Shown here: positions 23,410 to 35,200 of the stretch, piece after piece
Layout: every line of letters starts with the position of its first letter
Position numbering within the stretch: the first letter of the stretch is position 1
From: Sphagnum magellanicum
Taxonomy: Eukaryota; Streptophyta; Sphagnopsida; Sphagnales; Sphagnaceae
Reading direction: 5' to 3'
DNA: 64,000 nt
NCBI GenBank assembly: GCA_021904315.1
Contig: CM038923.1
Location: 6,454,038 to 6,518,037, forward strand
Notes under the pieces: model-generated
What the model saw: the letters and a program-made list of their open reading frames with translations, nothing else
The model's database searches: none
What the model was told of the DNA's origin: nothing
Translations under genes and position numbers: made by a program

Positions 23410-25010
23410 ATGTGCAATGGATACCGCCTGGAAGATTTTCCAACGCTTCCTAAGTCTAATTACATCCCTTCTGTTCATGGAGGAAACCGATTGGTCCAAG
23501 AAGAATTGGCTTATGATCGACATTCATTGACCACAGATGCGGACAATGCAGAAGATAGGCTCAATGATGATCAACGCAACGCATACGAAACTATTTTGAA
23601 TGTCGTGATAAACAAAGAGGGCAAACTGTTCTTTGTGTTTGGCAGTGGTGGAACTGGTAAAACATTTGTTTGGACAACACTTCTATCCCGTCTACGAGGG
23701 CAAGGCAAAATCGTGCTTGCAGTTGCCTCATCAGGAATTGCATCTCTATTGTTTCCGGGTGGCAAAACCGCCCATTCAAGATTGAAGATTCCGATTGATC
23801 TGCATGATGAGTCAACTTGCAACATCACACAACAGATGAAAGTGGCCGAGTTGGTGCGTAAAGCTGATTTAATCATTTGGGATGAGGCACCGATGATGCA
23901 TCGCCGAGCTTTCGAAGTTGTTGATCGCACCCTGCGTGATTTGATGCAATTGGATGATGCACAGGCAACCGAAAAAATCTTGGTGGGAAAACCATGGTCC
24001 TTGGTGGGGATTTTCGACAGATCTTGCCTGTGGTTCCCAAGGGAGGACGAGAAGACATTGTCAGTGCTTCTTTGCCTCGATCGCATCTTTGGCAACATGT
24101 TATAATTTTTCGTCTTCATATCAACATGCGAATCATGGCAACCAATTCTGAAAAGCAGCGAGAGTTTTCCAAATGGGTGTTGAATGTTGGAGACGGTAGT
24201 CTTCCCGCCATTGCAGAAGAAGAAGGTGTCAATCCAGATTGGATCAAGATTCCATCCCATATGAGGCTACTAGCAGAAGATTGTAGCTTAAGAGGATTAA
24301 TCTGAACCATCTATCTGGATCACCAATGCCACTCTGGAGATGCCATGTATTTTATGCAACGCAACATTCTAGCCCCCAAAAATACTGACGTTTATGAAAT
24401 CAACAATGCAATTTTAGAATCACTATCTGAAAAATCACACACGTACCTGAGCGCAAATTCTTTGACTCCAATAGAAGAAGGTGCAAATGTTGCTGCAGGA
24501 GTTTCAATGGATTCATTGTATTTGGTGGAATTTCTAAACACTTTGCGATTCAGCAGTATCGCAAATCATGAGTTGCAACTCAAAGTGGGCATGCCAATTC
24601 TTTTGTTGCGCAATCTCAATCAATCAATAGGATTATGCAATGGTACAAGGTTGATTGTCAAGAGACTAGGTTAGCGTGTCATTGAAGCGGAAATCATCAC
24701 AGGGAACAATGTCGACAAACGTGTGTTCATACCTTGCATCATCATGTCCCCCTCCGGGACTGATTGGCCATTTGTTTTGTGTCGTCGCCAATTTCCTGTT
24801 CGAGTGGCATTTGCAATCACAATCAATAAGAGTCAAGGTCAGACATTCAACAATGTTGGGGTATATTTGTCGTCTCCGGTCTATTCCCATGGTCAGCTAT
24901 ATGTTGCTATTTCACAGGTCACAAGTAGTGCAAACATCAAGATTTTCAACGGCCAGGGTCCCGATGGATACATGCAAAATGTTGTATATAAAGAGGTTTT
25001 GGAAATGTAG
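23410..25010 (+). pseudogene. Helitron Pif1-family helicase region
   Basis: This part follows the Rep region in frame after a TAG at 23401. Walker A (GSGGTGKT) is at 23641-23664 and Walker B (DLIIWDEAPM) starts at 23866. A frame shift near 23990 precedes [17 protein letters not shown]. Stops at about 24303 and 24672 follow. The C-terminal blocks are ILAPKNTDVYEINN and FAITINKSQGQTFNNVGVYL, ending HGQLYVAISQVTS. This is the usual motif set of a Pif1 superfamily 1B helicase, which unwinds DNA during rolling-circle transposition. It cannot be translated whole. Confidence 0.85.
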
Positions 25011-25063
25011 TTTGTATGCACACACACCTGTGCATTAGGCACGGGGTTCAAACTAGTAGGCAT

Positions 25064-25220
25064 TGTATTGTAGTCTCCTCCTTTGGGTTGGTTATATAGG
25101 TTACAAGAGTAGGATTTAGGGCAAAGCATATGGGACAAAGTGAGATGGTCTTGGGAACATGTTGGAGAACACATTGAGAATTTGAGAAACCTATTGGGAA
25201 CACATCGGGAACATGATAGC
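25064..25220 (+). repeat. Repeat module R2, copy b, next to the Helitron
   Basis: Matches 11400-11530 in the same orientation, with the shared blocks TGTATTGTAGTCTCCTCCTT and GGCAAAGCATATGGGAC. It starts about 50 bases after the Helitron stop codon. It is either the 3' end of the element or a separate repeat. Confidence 0.65.
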
Positions 25221-25718
25221 ACACACATTGAGAATAACAAGGAAAAATTTCCAAACCTTCAACACCCCTCACCTTACCCAAAAGGGGAAAGATAATTGGG
25301 CCCCATGGGTGCATGCTAGCTGACCTTGTTGACTGCCAAGAAGAATTTTCTACACCTACATGTGTTCTTTACCATTTTTGGCCTAGGCTCATGACAAGGA
25401 GAGAATTGTGGGGGAGGTAACTTTGTTTGTTTGTTTGTGCTTTTGTACCTCCAACAACTTCACATTTTTGTCTGTCTGGGGCCCTCTCAAGAAACCCGTA
25501 GGTGAGCTTTTATTACACCACACAAAGAGACTAGCCAGTTGTTTTTTCTCCTCTAGTTTTTGGGTTAGCCTAGTAGAATTTAAGTAGAACTCGTACTCTC
25601 AAAGTGGTATACAATAAAGTTATACATAAAGCCACCCTCTCTTTCACCCCCTATCCCCTCTTTCAGTAGTATCCGCAAAGTAAGGAAATTTTATTAAATC
25701 TTAGTATGAAATGCTGAA

Positions 25719-25856
25719 ACTCAGTATTTAATGCACAAGGTTCGAGATTAATTATAGTAGTCTTACTCAACATTTTATGCTCAAGGTTCGAGATTAATTA
25801 TAGTAGTCTTACTCAGCATTTAATGCACAAGGTTCGAAATTAATTATAGTAGTCTT
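25719..25856 (+). repeat. 46-bp tandem repeat, 3 units
   Basis: Three consecutive 46-bp units start at 25719, 25765 and 25811. Each contains AAGGTTCGAGATTAATTATAG or a one-base variant and ends TAGTCTT. Units differ at only a few positions, so the array is young compared with the Helitron nearby. Confidence 0.9.
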
Positions 25857-26789
25857 ACAAGTATGAGCAGTGAAAATATATGTAGCAGCAGTGCAGGCGC
25901 TCAGGAAAAATAAAAGAGGGGATGAAACTCAGTTTAGGTCCCAGTTATTTCATTTTGTAAAATTTCATCCGCACTTACGCATTTGACGGCCTATTATGCA
26001 GAAACTGGCCGTTCTCGCCTCCCTAATCGCCTGACTTTACGAATAATTAAAAAAAAATTGTTAGTAGAATTTGGTGACTAGTTTCTTTTTCGTTTCCTTT
26101 TTATTTTTTGTGTAGAGGGGCCAGAAAGGAAACCTCTTTTTTGCCTTCCCCTCCTTGCCCCCTTTTATATGTTCTCAAAGGCTTTTTTGGCTAGCTTTTT
26201 TGTTTTGTGGCAAATGGGCACATGCAATCTTGCCCTTGTAACGTATATGCCATACGTAACATACTTTTGACCTTGCCAGAAATTAAATGAGGGGCAGGAA
26301 AAAAATATTTATGATTGACCCATTCCAAATTATTAGACTTTTCCTGGGTAGGGCAGAGGGGAGGGTCCATGACAACAAGCTTTCTTTTGTCTTTTGAGAC
26401 CATTTGGACAACCAAAGTACAACAAAAAAAATTCCTTCTGAATATATGGGTGGTTCATGGGCAGTCTGCAAAATGTTGAGTTGCCATGGTGCCCGAGGGA
26501 CCAACGCCTGTCAAAGTGCACTCATCTAATTTTGTATATATAGAGCACAATAAAAGGACCCAAAGATTTTGGAAAACTCAAAATAATTCAGAATGAAACT
26601 GAAATTTGACCACCAATTTTCAAGTTCATGCAAAAGAAAAAAAAATTCCTTTTCCTTCCTTCACCCCATGTGTCCCGAAAGGAAAATTTGTTTTCCATCT
26701 GCCCAACCCTTGAAGTTAATTCTGACTCTCAGGTCAGTCTCTACAGGTGATTAAGGTTCAGTACTCCTAATCAGCTGTGTTTTTTTACA
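25857..26789. other. Intergenic DNA, nothing recognised
   Basis: No coding or transposon signature is recognised. The open frames on the minus strand (up to 74 codons) have no known motifs. Confidence 0.45.
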
Positions 26790-27020
26790 TGGTGAATTTT
26801 TGCCACTCGGTAACAAAGGATATTTGAGAAAAATATGAGCCAAAGTCTTTTGAGGAAACAATTTCTGAACTTGGCTTATTTGACAATAGGTTCCAACAAG
26901 TCACCAAAATATAGCAAGATTCTTAATTTTTTCTACTTTCCTCTCTAATCTGTAGACAAATTTGGCTAATTCCTCCTCTTGTGGATGATTGCAACTGTGA
27001 CAACATCACAAAAATGGAAG
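26790..27020 (-). repeat. Dispersed repeat, copy 2 of 3 (inverted)
   Basis: The reverse complement of this block aligns with 4200-4420. The shared core is ATCATCCACAAGAGG followed by AATTAGCCAAATTTG, then AGAGAGGAAA and ATATTTTGG. See the entry at 4200. Confidence 0.6.
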
Positions 27021-27884
27021 AAAAAAAAGCCCTTCTCATAATTCATTCCTAAAAATATAGGAAAAAAGAGTTTGTCCCTGAAGTGAATGAATGTGGTTAT
27101 CATCAATGAAACATAATCCATTGGTCATTCATCTCAAAGTTTCATTTTATCACTAGGGTAGAATCGCCTTTCATCGAACATTCATTCATGATCAAACATT
27201 CAGTAGACAAATAGATTCAAGCTCATAATTGAACAAGCATATCTTTAAATCGATTTTTCAACTTTTGTTTAGAAATTGAACATTAATCACATCATGAAAG
27301 AGTTTGTGTTTGGTCATGGGCCTCAAAACATCCCACAGTCAAAATAATGCAAATGTTCATTTGGAACAATGTGTTTGGTAATGGGTGGGGTTGCAAAAAA
27401 ATTCAAATTTCTAAAACACCCTATAAGTATGCTTGGGAATGGGATGTTAATTTGGCATAGATGTAAGAAGGTGTATAGATATGGGTCCATTTCTATCTAA
27501 TAATAGGATTAAAGCAACAAGATATCATAATCAACCCACAATTAGCAAATGCTTATCATGAAAGCAACTAACCTAAACCATAAAACCTCATCTATCATTA
27601 GTCTATAATGGATCAAAGTATTAAAACTCATTGCATGCACATTCAAGACAAAGTTAGACCTTTATATCCCCTTTTTCAAAAATGTGCATCACAACAACAA
27701 GCTAGCTAAGGAAGCCCAATCTCAATTCATTTAAACAAATTCCACTCACCTTTCCTCCTTTCTCATAATATCAAAAGATGAGTTTTTTACTAGCATTTAT
27801 GGAACATGAATTTCAAATTTTCATAAAGTTGTTAGTTCTTTGTTTAAGGGTGTTGAAAACAAAATCTTAGTCAAAGCAAAACAT

Positions 27885-28110
27885 GAGTTTGATTTCATAG
27901 GAGAACAAGTGAAATATGACATTGATTTGATGTTAATAAAAATGAGATGAGATCTAATAGGAACAAAATTGAAATAAAAATATGATTTGATAAAAGTACA
28001 AAGGAAACAAGAGCCTAATTTTGTAGGAATAGAAATGAAATAGAAATTTGCCTTAGTAGGAATAAAAGTGAAACACAAATGTGATCTAACAAGAATCACA
28101 ATAATAGACA
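27885..28110. repeat. 33-bp degenerate tandem repeat, about 7 units
   Basis: Units such as TTTGTAGGAATAGAAATGAA and TTAGTAGGAATAAAAGTGAA recur about every 33 bases. On the minus strand the unit equals 11 codons and creates a 104-codon open frame with a repeating FxFxxIPTK-like pattern. The frame is probably a by-product of the repeat length. Confidence 0.65.
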
Positions 28111-28577
28111 AGTTATACACCAAAAAGTTCTCCAAATTGTTGATTCCAACAATTTATAGTCCATATAATTCTAAGAACATCAATCCAATCAAGATCTTGC
28201 AAAATTTCACAACTAGTTGGAAAGAAAGTCTTGCACTTTGAAGTTCACATACATAACTTGGATAATAACAACAAATTTTGATTTAGTTTGGAAGGATTTT
28301 TACTTTGATTTTTACCACTAAAGAAATCACATTCACTCCCTATCCTAGTCTAGAACATTTCCTAATTTCATGGGAAATCATTTATTGATTTTGTGGTTTT
28401 TTCCCGAGAGAAAAATACATACCTCTTATTGAACCTAAATGCATGCCCCCAACTTGTTAGAGGTTGGGACTATGACAAGAATAACAACCATGAATCTTGA
28501 TGTTCCACACAAACATTGAAGTGGCATGATAAGCTAGAACAATCTAGATAAGGAAAACATCATACCCAACATTGTTA

Positions 28578-28910
28578 TGGACACCCCACAAAGATGTCCA
28601 TATTAGTTGTGTGGTTCAGATTGACCAACAATTGGAGGAAGTTATGGATGTATTGGAAAGAAAGCAAACCTTTTTGAAAGGGACCTATAGGTTATGGTAC
28701 TTTTTACGTCTATTTCAAACCACCTAAATGGGAAAACTAGGTGCAAGAAAATGAAGCCAACATCTTTTGTTTGGGATTTAGATGAAATCAACATCCAAGT
28801 TAAGTGACAATTTAGTGCAAGAGTTTTAACTAAGCAACCATCAAATCAAATTTGCAATAGCATACCAAAGTCCCAAGAATGATTCACAATCAATTGTGCA
28901 ACGAATGTAA
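28578..28910 (+). pseudogene. Unidentified degraded coding-like sequence
   Basis: One frame reads HKDVHISCVVQIDQQLEEV, continues through ERKQTFLKGTYRLWYFLRLF, and after a few stops gives KLSDNLVQEF and FAIAYQSPKNDSQSIVQRM. Amino-acid composition is protein-like, unlike the surrounding AT-rich DNA, and stops are sparse. I do not recognise the family. It may be a piece of a host gene or of an unusual transposon protein. Confidence 0.3.
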
Positions 28911-31079
28911 TTATTGGATTTATGCATGCCTTCTACAATTTTAATCATTTGTCATTATAGGAGTATATTTTCTTAATTTAAATATTTAATTCTCTTGATA
29001 GTCTTCCTTTGTTACTTGTGGTTAGAGATAGGTGTAATTGGGGATCATCTAAAATCCATGAACAATGTGTAGAACAATGTCATTTTATCCAAAGCAAAAT
29101 GTATGCTTCTACCAAATGAAACTATCATACAATGTCACAATTTTTGTTGTGAATTCTTTTGGCCAAGAATTCCAATTGTTCAACAAATAAAAAATATTTT
29201 ATACCTAAGTGGAAAGGATGATGTTGTAATATTTAATAACATTTGAACCTAGGAACCCATTTTTTTTTCTTCAACTTTGTGAGATTGAAAATTTGGCAAA
29301 TTTCTCCAACAAAATAGAAAATTTAGTCGAATTTACACTAGAAAAAAAATCCATGTTTTCCACATTTTGGTAGAAAATCAACAAAACTTGTCCCAAAGAA
29401 AAAGAAACATTGCCCATGAGGTGTTTGGTCACATTCAACAATGAAAATTTTAAAGTATAGATTTTACTTTTACTTTTTTATTGGAAGAAAATAGAGATGA
29501 CAATAAAATTTCTTTTATTCTAAATTCTTAGTTATTTTTGTCATTAATTGTGGTTTTTTATGATTTATCCCATTTGTGAGTGGTTGTGAATCTTGTTTAG
29601 TATGGGAACTCAAGTTCTATGAATTTAATAACCTTATATATCAATTGATTATGGGAGGGAGATTATGTGAATTTATATCCTTAATTTTGTTGGTTGCTAC
29701 CAAGGTAGTTTTTTCAAATTCCTCAAGTAGGTCCACTAACAAGGATCCCCATCATTAATTAACATAAAATGGTGATTGTCATAGGTGGGTTATAGTATTT
29801 TTGCAAAAGTGTTACTAGAAGCAGTGTTTTTTTTTTTTTTTTCAAAAGTTGCACTGTTTGTAATCTTGGAAACAAAATAGTTGCATATATATTTTGCAAA
29901 TATTTCAAGCCATAAGCAAAAAGTCTATGACCCTTTTTTGTGTATTTGGCGACATGGATTATTATCAATGTGAATATTGTTGCCAACATGCTAGGGATGA
30001 TCATGAAATATTTTAGTGACTAAAGTTTTTTGTTCTAAAAAAATTGGTTACACCTAGAAAAATAAAAGGGAAATTTTGGCTACAACTAATGCTAGGTGGA
30101 TGGACATTGTAAAGGGATCAAACCAATGTTGGTTGGTTATTGTTTTTTAATAACCATTGGGTAGGTTTTATTTTTTTGTGGGGGGGGGACCATGTGCAAG
30201 TTATCAATATCAACATAAAAAAAATGGTGTCAAGTACATTATTAAATTTTTTTTGATAATGACCATTGATTATGCATAAAGGTAGGTTATCAAATAACTA
30301 ATTAATAATTGCCAATTAACATATTGGTTATAAGGTGTTTTTTAAAAACTAAAAAAAATTATTTTAAAAAACTATATTATTATTTACATATTGATTACTA
30401 CATGGATGATGATTAAGTCGCCATGTAGGTTATTAGATTTTAAAATTTTAATATCGGGAAATTATCAATTTAATTAGTTATCAAAAAAATTGGTTGGTAA
30501 GTTATTAATAACCTATTTGATAACTAGGGAAAAAATCAATAGTTGGCCAAATTGGATCAAACCGCAATCCTTAGAGATTCTACCCATGGCAACATTATGT
30601 CTACATTTGGCAAAAATGTTAGTAATATTTTTAATAAAAACAAAAAGGAGAAGACTAAAGTTCAAAACTTATAGAAGTTTTAAGATTGTGGCCTACAACT
30701 ACCAATAACTATTTCAATGGCCAAAGCAAAAGCTTCAAGCATTCAAAGCATATTGATGCTTCTCATATTGCCAAATGTGCATTACCTTGTCATAAAGAAA
30801 CTTGTTCACGATGAAAAAGACTACCAAAACATGTAAGCAAACAAATCTAACTAAAGATCCTAGATTTGATAAAGTTTAAATCATTAAACACCCATTCATC
30901 CTCCATGGAATGTAGCACTTGGATCATGACAATTTTTGTCGATTTGACATATTTTTAAATGTTGTGAGAAAATATTTAAATTTTTTGTGATCAACCTTCA
31001 TGTTTTAATGAGATGATTAATAGTATTGAGAGAGCCCAACACAACTCGAACATCATTTTTCATTGCTACGTTGAACATG
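28911..31079. other. AT-rich intergenic DNA, nothing recognised
   Basis: Homopolymer runs (T at about 29825, G at 30180) and low-complexity TTAATAACC words occur. No gene or transposon domain was recognised. Confidence 0.5.
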
Positions 31080-32200
31080 GATTTTTCCAAATATAAATTA
31101 AATGTAAACGGAAGCTTGTTGACATCTCTTCAACCTCATCAACCTCCATCTTTTTTAGGGAGCAAAACAAAGACTTCACAACATTGAGATCATTATTGAA
31201 AGACTCATGACAATCTGTAAATATCCAATAGTGAAGCCAAACAATAATTCATGCCTCATTGACTACATGTTGTGAAAATTGAGCTTGTAGTTGTCCAAAC
31301 AATTTTGTTGTTGCCTCCGTGCATTAAAGCTTCACACCTTACACAATGTGGTCAAAAATAGGTCTAGTCGCATAACATGTCACCTTTGTGTACAAACCTT
31401 ATGCCTTTGCCCATACACGATCTATCTAACATTCAAATGCCAATTGACCAGTCCTACTATTGAAATTAATAATCCACCTCATCAAAATGGTCTCATGCCT
31501 ACCATCCACAAGAGCTTGGAATGACATAAATGCATTAGAAGTGAAGGCAATAGTTGGATCCATGAATATTTTGTGCAATTCAACTTGGCAAAGCTCAAAT
31601 GTTTGCATTAGATTAATGACAAAGACTAAATTAGTGAACTAAATCAAGTTCTTCACAACATTCATAAAAGGCACCATGCATGCAAGGCTTAAAAGTGTCT
31701 CAACATTAAGTAAGAGTTCCCAATTGACAACAACACTCCAATAGTGAATAGTACACCTATAACACCCTTTTGAATGGGGTCAATATAAAATCCAAGGGGT
31801 CTTGACATTGGTTAGGATTTTCAAGTTCTTTGTTTCCAAGATCTCCCCTACCTTAGCTAGTTCCAAATGTTTTTTTGGAGAGTTGGAAAAACACTTGTAG
31901 AGTGAGTTTAAAGTTTTTTCCAAATGATTAACAATGGGCAAAGCTTGAAAGGTTTGATAACCAAGGTTGTTTAATGTACCATACTATGGACACGAATCAT
32001 GAACAAAGCAAATTGAACTTGAATGGTAACACCCATGTGACAATCTAAAAAAAATCAACCCCATTAACATCAAAAGATAAAAGTTTCCTAAAAAACACAT
32101 TAGAATGTTGTTTAACACCATTGTTGAAAATAACGTGTATGATGACAATCTTCAAGTTAGTTGCATTAGAACCATCAATTACACATTCTAAACACAACAA
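31080..32200 (-). pseudogene. Decayed hAT-type transposase, KIAA1586-like (copy 3, different family)
   Basis: Reading the minus strand gives, in order, NATNLKIVIIHVIFNNG, FVHDSCP-YGTLNN with YQTFQALPIVNHLEKTL (hAT-type catalytic region), SPKKHLELAKVGEILETK, NLKILTNVKTPWI, LLLNVETLLSLACMVP and ELHKIFMDPTIAF. Then AFMSFQALVDGRHE and TEATTKLFGQLQAQFSQHV follow. This order matches hAT-derived proteins of the KIAA1586 kind, which are common in plant genomes. Several stops and frame shifts are present. The N- and C-terminal ends were not found. It is a different family from the copies at 14-18 kb. Confidence 0.6.
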
Positions 32201-35200
32201 CATGGGGACCTTTGTCTAGTTTTGAATAATGTGCACATGGATTGATAACCAAGATTAGTTGTCAACCAACATCACTTCATCACAAGCAAAGCCACATAGT
32301 TAACTTTCTGCATTGTATAGTTAACTTAAATCAAGGTGATTTAAGGGCAAGAGGTTTGAAGGAAGATGCAAGAACCCTATAACCAAACAAGGCCTTGTAT
32401 TTGAAATTTGATGGAAGTTTTAATGGGGTCATGACACACAAAATTGTCCTCAACAACCTGACAAAATTAATTTTTATTTTTAAAAAAAACCAAAAAACTT
32501 GTAAAGCCAAGGTTCACTTGAAAAAGAACTTGGAACTACTTTACATAATTTCAAATTATGTTTGATTAACAATGAAAACTATGTTCATGACTCCATAATC
32601 ACTATCAAGTTTTAACTGCTGACATACCACACTGAGAATATAATCACCTTCAAAAGTTAAGACAAATGGAAAGAAAGTCCTTAGTCTATAGAATACAACA
32701 AAATCACAAAAAGAATAATCATGAAAACTCCCAACTTGTAGCCACGGAATGGTGGGCATGATGAATTTTCAAAATCTTTGCTATGTTCACAACCATGGCA
32801 AATTGCACGCATAGGATAGAGAAAGATTGGTGAATCTAATGGCCATGATCATGCCAAATGTAACAACTAAATGAACCTCTATGTTGAATTTTTTAGGCAA
32901 ATAACTCTTATCCATGTGTGAATTTTGATGACCTCCCTTTTCCACTTTTGGTTGTTTGAAGGTTCAGCTCCTTGTGTGACATTTGTCAATGTTTGAATGA
33001 GCAAGGTAGTGATATTAGAATTTAAAGTTTTTCATTTAAAAAAAATCTTTTAGAAAGGTCATTAAAATCACAAGTTTTTCATGTTCCAAGTTGTGAAATT
33101 TCACTTCAAAAAATACTTGTTATTTGTCTTTAAAACTTGGGCAACTTGAATAAGTCATAAAAATGGATTGTCAATCTTCAACATCATCTATGTAATCAAA
33201 GTTTGTGTCCTTTGTGAACTTTGTTACTAATGATTTCAAAAACCATATATATTGCAACTTAACCTTGGTCCTTAGCTTTACATCATGCATGAAATTGTAC
33301 ATTTAATTTTGTTTTGACAACAATCAATAATCATATAGGGTCATTTGTGAAAACAAAGAGGCCATCACCATAAAATGTTATTATCATGAAATTCCTTTCA
33401 ATTCTTTTTGGCAAACATTATTGTCTATTATGGGTTGTCCAAATCTAATTTAACCATAAATGTGTATATATAATATCAAAATCTGAAAGTTTTTCTAGAT
33501 CATACATGATTTTTAGCAACTTACAAAACCATGTCTTCTTTCCCTCTTTGATTATATATATATAAGTTTCCTTGCAATAAAATCATTCTAACAACAATGA
33601 AACATCATGTTAAGGTTAAATTATGTTGCCAATGTCCATAACACTCATAATCAATTGATATTACCAATCAATGAAAATGCTTATTCTTAGAAAATCAACT
33701 CTTTAAATTGAGAACATCCTTTCATCAAGCCTTGTATCTATCTATTGAAATTTTGAACCATCTATTTGTGTTAGCTTTTAAATAACCATGAACGTCCAAA
33801 CCCATTTATGTTTTTAGGTGGTTTTAAAACACAGCTAGGCTTACATGGCTTTTGTAAATGATGTTGGAAACTCATCACAATTTGAACATTTTTTTTTTTT
33901 TCTTGTTGAATTTTTTAAGAAGGTTTATAGGTTCTTTTGCCTCTTTTTAAGATATTAATAAAGTTTGTTTGAACAAAATTTTCACAATTCTAGACCTTGA
34001 TTCAAGAATAATCTGTTGTAAATTGAGATAGTGGAAATTGAAAATGGGAAATGACATGTTAGATTTGAGTTCACGTTGTCCAATTAAAATAACTAGTGGG
34101 ACTATAATTTAATGTCAAATGTGTCTTTTTTTTTTTGGGGGGGGGGGACAATTTTTGTTGTTTTTTTAATGGAATTTTTAAAATTCCCATTTTTGAACTA
34201 TAAACTCAATTAATTTTGTTGGAAAAACTTGCCAACCTTTGATATCACAAAATCTTCACAATTGAACGAGTTGATTTTTTTAATTAACCATCAACAATAT
34301 GAAAGGTTTCTAAATGTTCATTAATGTTTCAACATTGGATTTGAAAACTTCAAAGAATATCATTTTATGTTTTAGACATATTCACCTCAAAGCAAAGTTT
34401 TAACTATTAGTTTCAATTAAATCTATAAGCCTTTAAGGCATGCATCATCCATTAAGAGGAAATTTTCTTTTGCTTCTTTGCCAAATAGACAATTGGTGTA
34501 AAATTGAATAATTGAATCTTGTGGAAGGTGCATATACAAAGAAGAAATGGTTCTTTGTGCATGAGTTCTAATATATTCACATCAACATGACTTAGAAAAT
34601 AAGTGCAACATGTCAATTTTATTAATTGTGTTAAATATATCTATACGAACTAATCAGTTAGTAGTGAATTTTTGCAAATTGTGTTCTTTTTACCATACTT
34701 TTATTATTTCATTCAATGTAGGTTTCTTGCGTTTTAAATGTATTATTCTTGAAAAAAATGAAGGTATAACCAACATCACCATTTCAAGAAACAAAACTAG
34801 ATTTCTTGATCCGTGCATAAGCAAAACAATTCAAATGAATTTATCTTTTTTTGTGGCAAGTTTAATGTCAAAGTTTTCTAATTATTCATTCAAAGTCAAT
34901 CAATCTATGAGGTTTTAATCAACATGTCACAATTGTTCAATGCTACAAAGTGTCATTGAAATGGTTGACAAAAAAAAGAATTACTTGTACCTTTTGTCCA
35001 TATAAACTTGAACAATCATGCATAGTTAAGGTCGACACTAGTCAAGGTTTGGGCACATTAGTACCCTTAAAAAATTTATTTACATGACTTTAATTGAGTA
35101 ATAGCTAGGATGCATGGCCACCTTGTAATTCACTCCTATGCCATGCTAGATGTTAATCCTAATGACCACTCCAAATAAAAGATCAATGGGTACACCAAAC

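Larger units (their letters stand above)
20390..25010 (+). mobile_element. Decayed autonomous Helitron (rolling-circle transposon)
   Basis: The body holds the two hallmark domains of a plant Helitron in order: an HUH Rep nuclease and a Pif1-type helicase. The coding sequence begins near an ATG at 20390, stops after about 33 codons, and resumes with a zinc-finger-like CGFCNAKMW segment. Frame shifts near 20975, 22525 and 23990 and about nine stop codons make it inactive. The 5' TC and 3' CTRR ends with a terminal hairpin could not be placed with confidence. The 3' end probably lies between 25010 and about 25330. Confidence 0.85.

Noticed and set aside
23571..24260. A 229-codon minus-strand frame
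   Set aside because: It is antisense to the Helitron helicase.
25720..25745. tRNA T-loop-like GGTTCGA words
   Set aside because: They are part of the 46-bp tandem repeat, and no tRNA fold is present around them.
34610..34918. A 102-codon plus-strand frame
   Set aside because: No recognisable motif, AT-driven amino-acid composition, and no neighbouring coding signals.
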